NCBI GenBank assembly: GCA_018340375.1
Contig: JAFFJZ010000001.1
Span: 52,816,001-52,880,000, forward strand
Direction of reading: 5' to 3'
Source of the DNA: Gonatopus flavifemur
Lineage: Eukaryota; Arthropoda; Insecta; Hymenoptera; Dryinidae
Length of the DNA stretch: 64,000 nt
Shown: piece after piece, positions 62,245 to 64,000 of the stretch
How the letters are laid out: each line of letters opens with the position of its first letter
Numbering within the stretch: position 1 is the stretch's first letter
Notes under the pieces: model-generated
What the model was told of the DNA's origin: nothing
Databases searched by the model: none
The model's input: the letters and a program-made list of their open reading frames with translations, nothing else
Translations under genes and position numbers: made by a program

Positions 62245-64000
62245 TCGGAGCTGATGATTTAGAGAAGCGAGAGCCCGATTATAACTTGAACCTGTTGCGC
62301 AAGTTTCACCAGAATATCCACACGAGGTACATTCGTAGTTTGTATCATATCGCTTTTGATATTCCTGACTGCAGCTCTTGCGAGGTGCTATCAAATTGCC
62401 GTTCAGAGAAGAATTTCACTACCCGTACGATATAAGGTCGTATAACATTGCCTTGAATGGAAAATTTCCAACTGAAACTAAATGTGAATTTGGTATTTAT
62501 AATTTTATTATATCAAAAATAAATTGAATAACTTAACTGGCGCTGTAGATTGAATGGAACTTTGCGTTTATTTGTTTGCATTGAAATAAAATTGCCGTCA
62601 TCCTCGAATTCATATACCCTGATCCAGAAATCTCATTCGCTCCGATTAAACACGCAGAATTTCAATTGAAATCAATTAAAACATATTAAATTTGAATCAA
62701 AGTTCTACAGATTGAATAAAAATTAATCGTAAGGGATAGGCTTTTGTAATCATAGTTATGAAAAGGCTTGTCTATAACATTCAATAAAATGACTATATCG
62801 GAAATATTTTTCTTTGAAACGGCTGTAGTCTTGTTTGCAGGCTACAATATTCTCATCAGATAAAATATATATCTCATTGAAAATGAGTATCGAAAGATCT
62901 TATTGAATCCTATTAAATCGGTAATCGTTTGAAATCGGATTTTCGCCCAAGAATCCCCTTATTTCATCTCATCCACCTCACTTCACTCTGCATTGAGTTC
63001 AATCGATTCTAATAGGATACTGGAATATCAAACAATACATGTACAACTGTATGAATGGTTTGTCATTATATTCTGTTGTTATATTTGAATTGAGTGAATT
63101 CAATTTGAACTGAAACAAAATCAAAGAAGAAAATTTCAGAGGATAAATATCTAAGAATGTAACAGACAATAATTGGATTCTTTCAACAGTAACATCTTTG
63201 GATTTTCTTTCATTAAAAGGCTGAAATAATTCATCATTGATGACATCAGGTTCTTATCGAGGAAATAATTTTGTTCCAACATTGTGAAACTTCTAGCAAT
63301 TTCGTGATTCAATGCACAACAAATTTGATTGATAAATTTATGAGAGCCATGGTGTCCTTAACGAGACATCAAATTTTGTGGATGAGAACCGATGGATTTC
63401 AATTTATCCCGTTAACAGCACAAAATAAATTTAGAAGTAGAAACATATGAAATACCAAGATGATAATTCATCGAAATGCATACACGGTATATGTTCGCAT
63501 ATTCTCTCCCATTTATCGCAGGAGATGGAATCGTGAATTTTTTTCCTTCCTGTTGGAAGAAGTGATATTTGAACATTTTTGTACCAGTTGGAATTTTTTG
63601 TACTATTGATAAGCCATTCGGGTTTTGTTCAAACATCGGTGATGTTTCTGTTTCATAGAAGGCTGCAAGGTCATTGCTGTTTGAAAAGTGAGTCACAAAA
63701 ACCAGAATTGTTGTCTCATCTGTATCGATACATGCTTCGCATATGACTTCCTATGAAACTTCTGATGTACTTCACGTTTTAAATCACTTCAAATTCAAAT
63801 AGTTACAGGACAGTCGAATTTCATGTATCACGATTTGAAACAGAAAATCCTAAAAACAGAAAAAAATGAGTGTAGAGGATGATGTCACAGATATTGAATA
63901 CAATATTGAAAATTTTTAATTTTCTCATATAGATAGAACTCACTGTGCGTTTTTGAGAACAGAAGTATAGGAGAAGGCTAATAAATTCCACAGCTAGCAT
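62245..64000 (-). CDS. Candidate secreted cysteine-containing protein, partial gene model
   Basis: Three minus-strand exons join in phase. The first, 64000-63944, has 19 codons starting MLAVEFISLLLYFC, a signal-peptide-like start, before a GTGAGT donor. The second, 63750-63456, is entered through a TAG acceptor and opens EVICEACIDTDETTILVF. The third starts at 62387 and contains CSQEYQKRYDTNYECTSCGY and a further Cys. It ends at a GTAAGA donor (62245), or else reads on to a stop at 62092. In the first case a later exon lies further left. In the second the protein has about 215 residues. Cysteines cluster in CEAC and CTSCGYSGETC. I do not recognise the family. A secreted role is inferred from the signal-like start only. 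The start codon is the last three bases of the window, so upstream exons could exist. Confidence 0.42.

Overview
This is eukaryotic, AT-rich DNA from an arthropod, most likely an insect. The two left-hand genes have short GT-AG introns and insect-like protein sequences. The rest is long gene-poor DNA packed with palindromic non-autonomous transposons and one mariner element. No bacterial-type operons, CRISPR arrays or rRNA genes are visible. Exon boundaries below were placed by eye from splice signals, reading phase and recognised protein families.

Left part (1-16,000). After about 4 kb of repeat-rich DNA comes a complete RpL19 gene (ribosomal protein L19, four coding exons, 200 residues, 4035-5737). 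About 1.2 kb further on, on the same strand, is a complete raptor gene (the scaffold subunit of TORC1, 22 coding exons, 1268 residues, 6980-15505). Raptor has a possible extra 42-nt cassette exon. Both genes serve growth and translation, but nothing shows shared regulation.

Middle and right part (16,000-62,000). I recognise no host gene here. Instead there are more than 20 palindromic elements with short CAC- or CCC- termini. Most are flanked by an exact 2-bp duplication, and each is filled with its own degenerate repeated word. They include a nested stack (38709-42053), a pair of 1.4-kb elements in opposite orientation that carry a tRNA-like segment (40224-41623 and 49793-51193), and a 2.15-kb foldback whose arms are arrays of a GATGCTACATA word (53597-55747). 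Other mobile elements are a full-length mariner copy with two frame breaks (42314-43596), an 8-bp-TSD hAT-like MITE (51554-51903), and further inverted-repeat elements.

Right end (62,000-64,000). Three phase-compatible exons on the minus strand suggest the start of a small gene for a secreted, cysteine-containing protein that I do not recognise.
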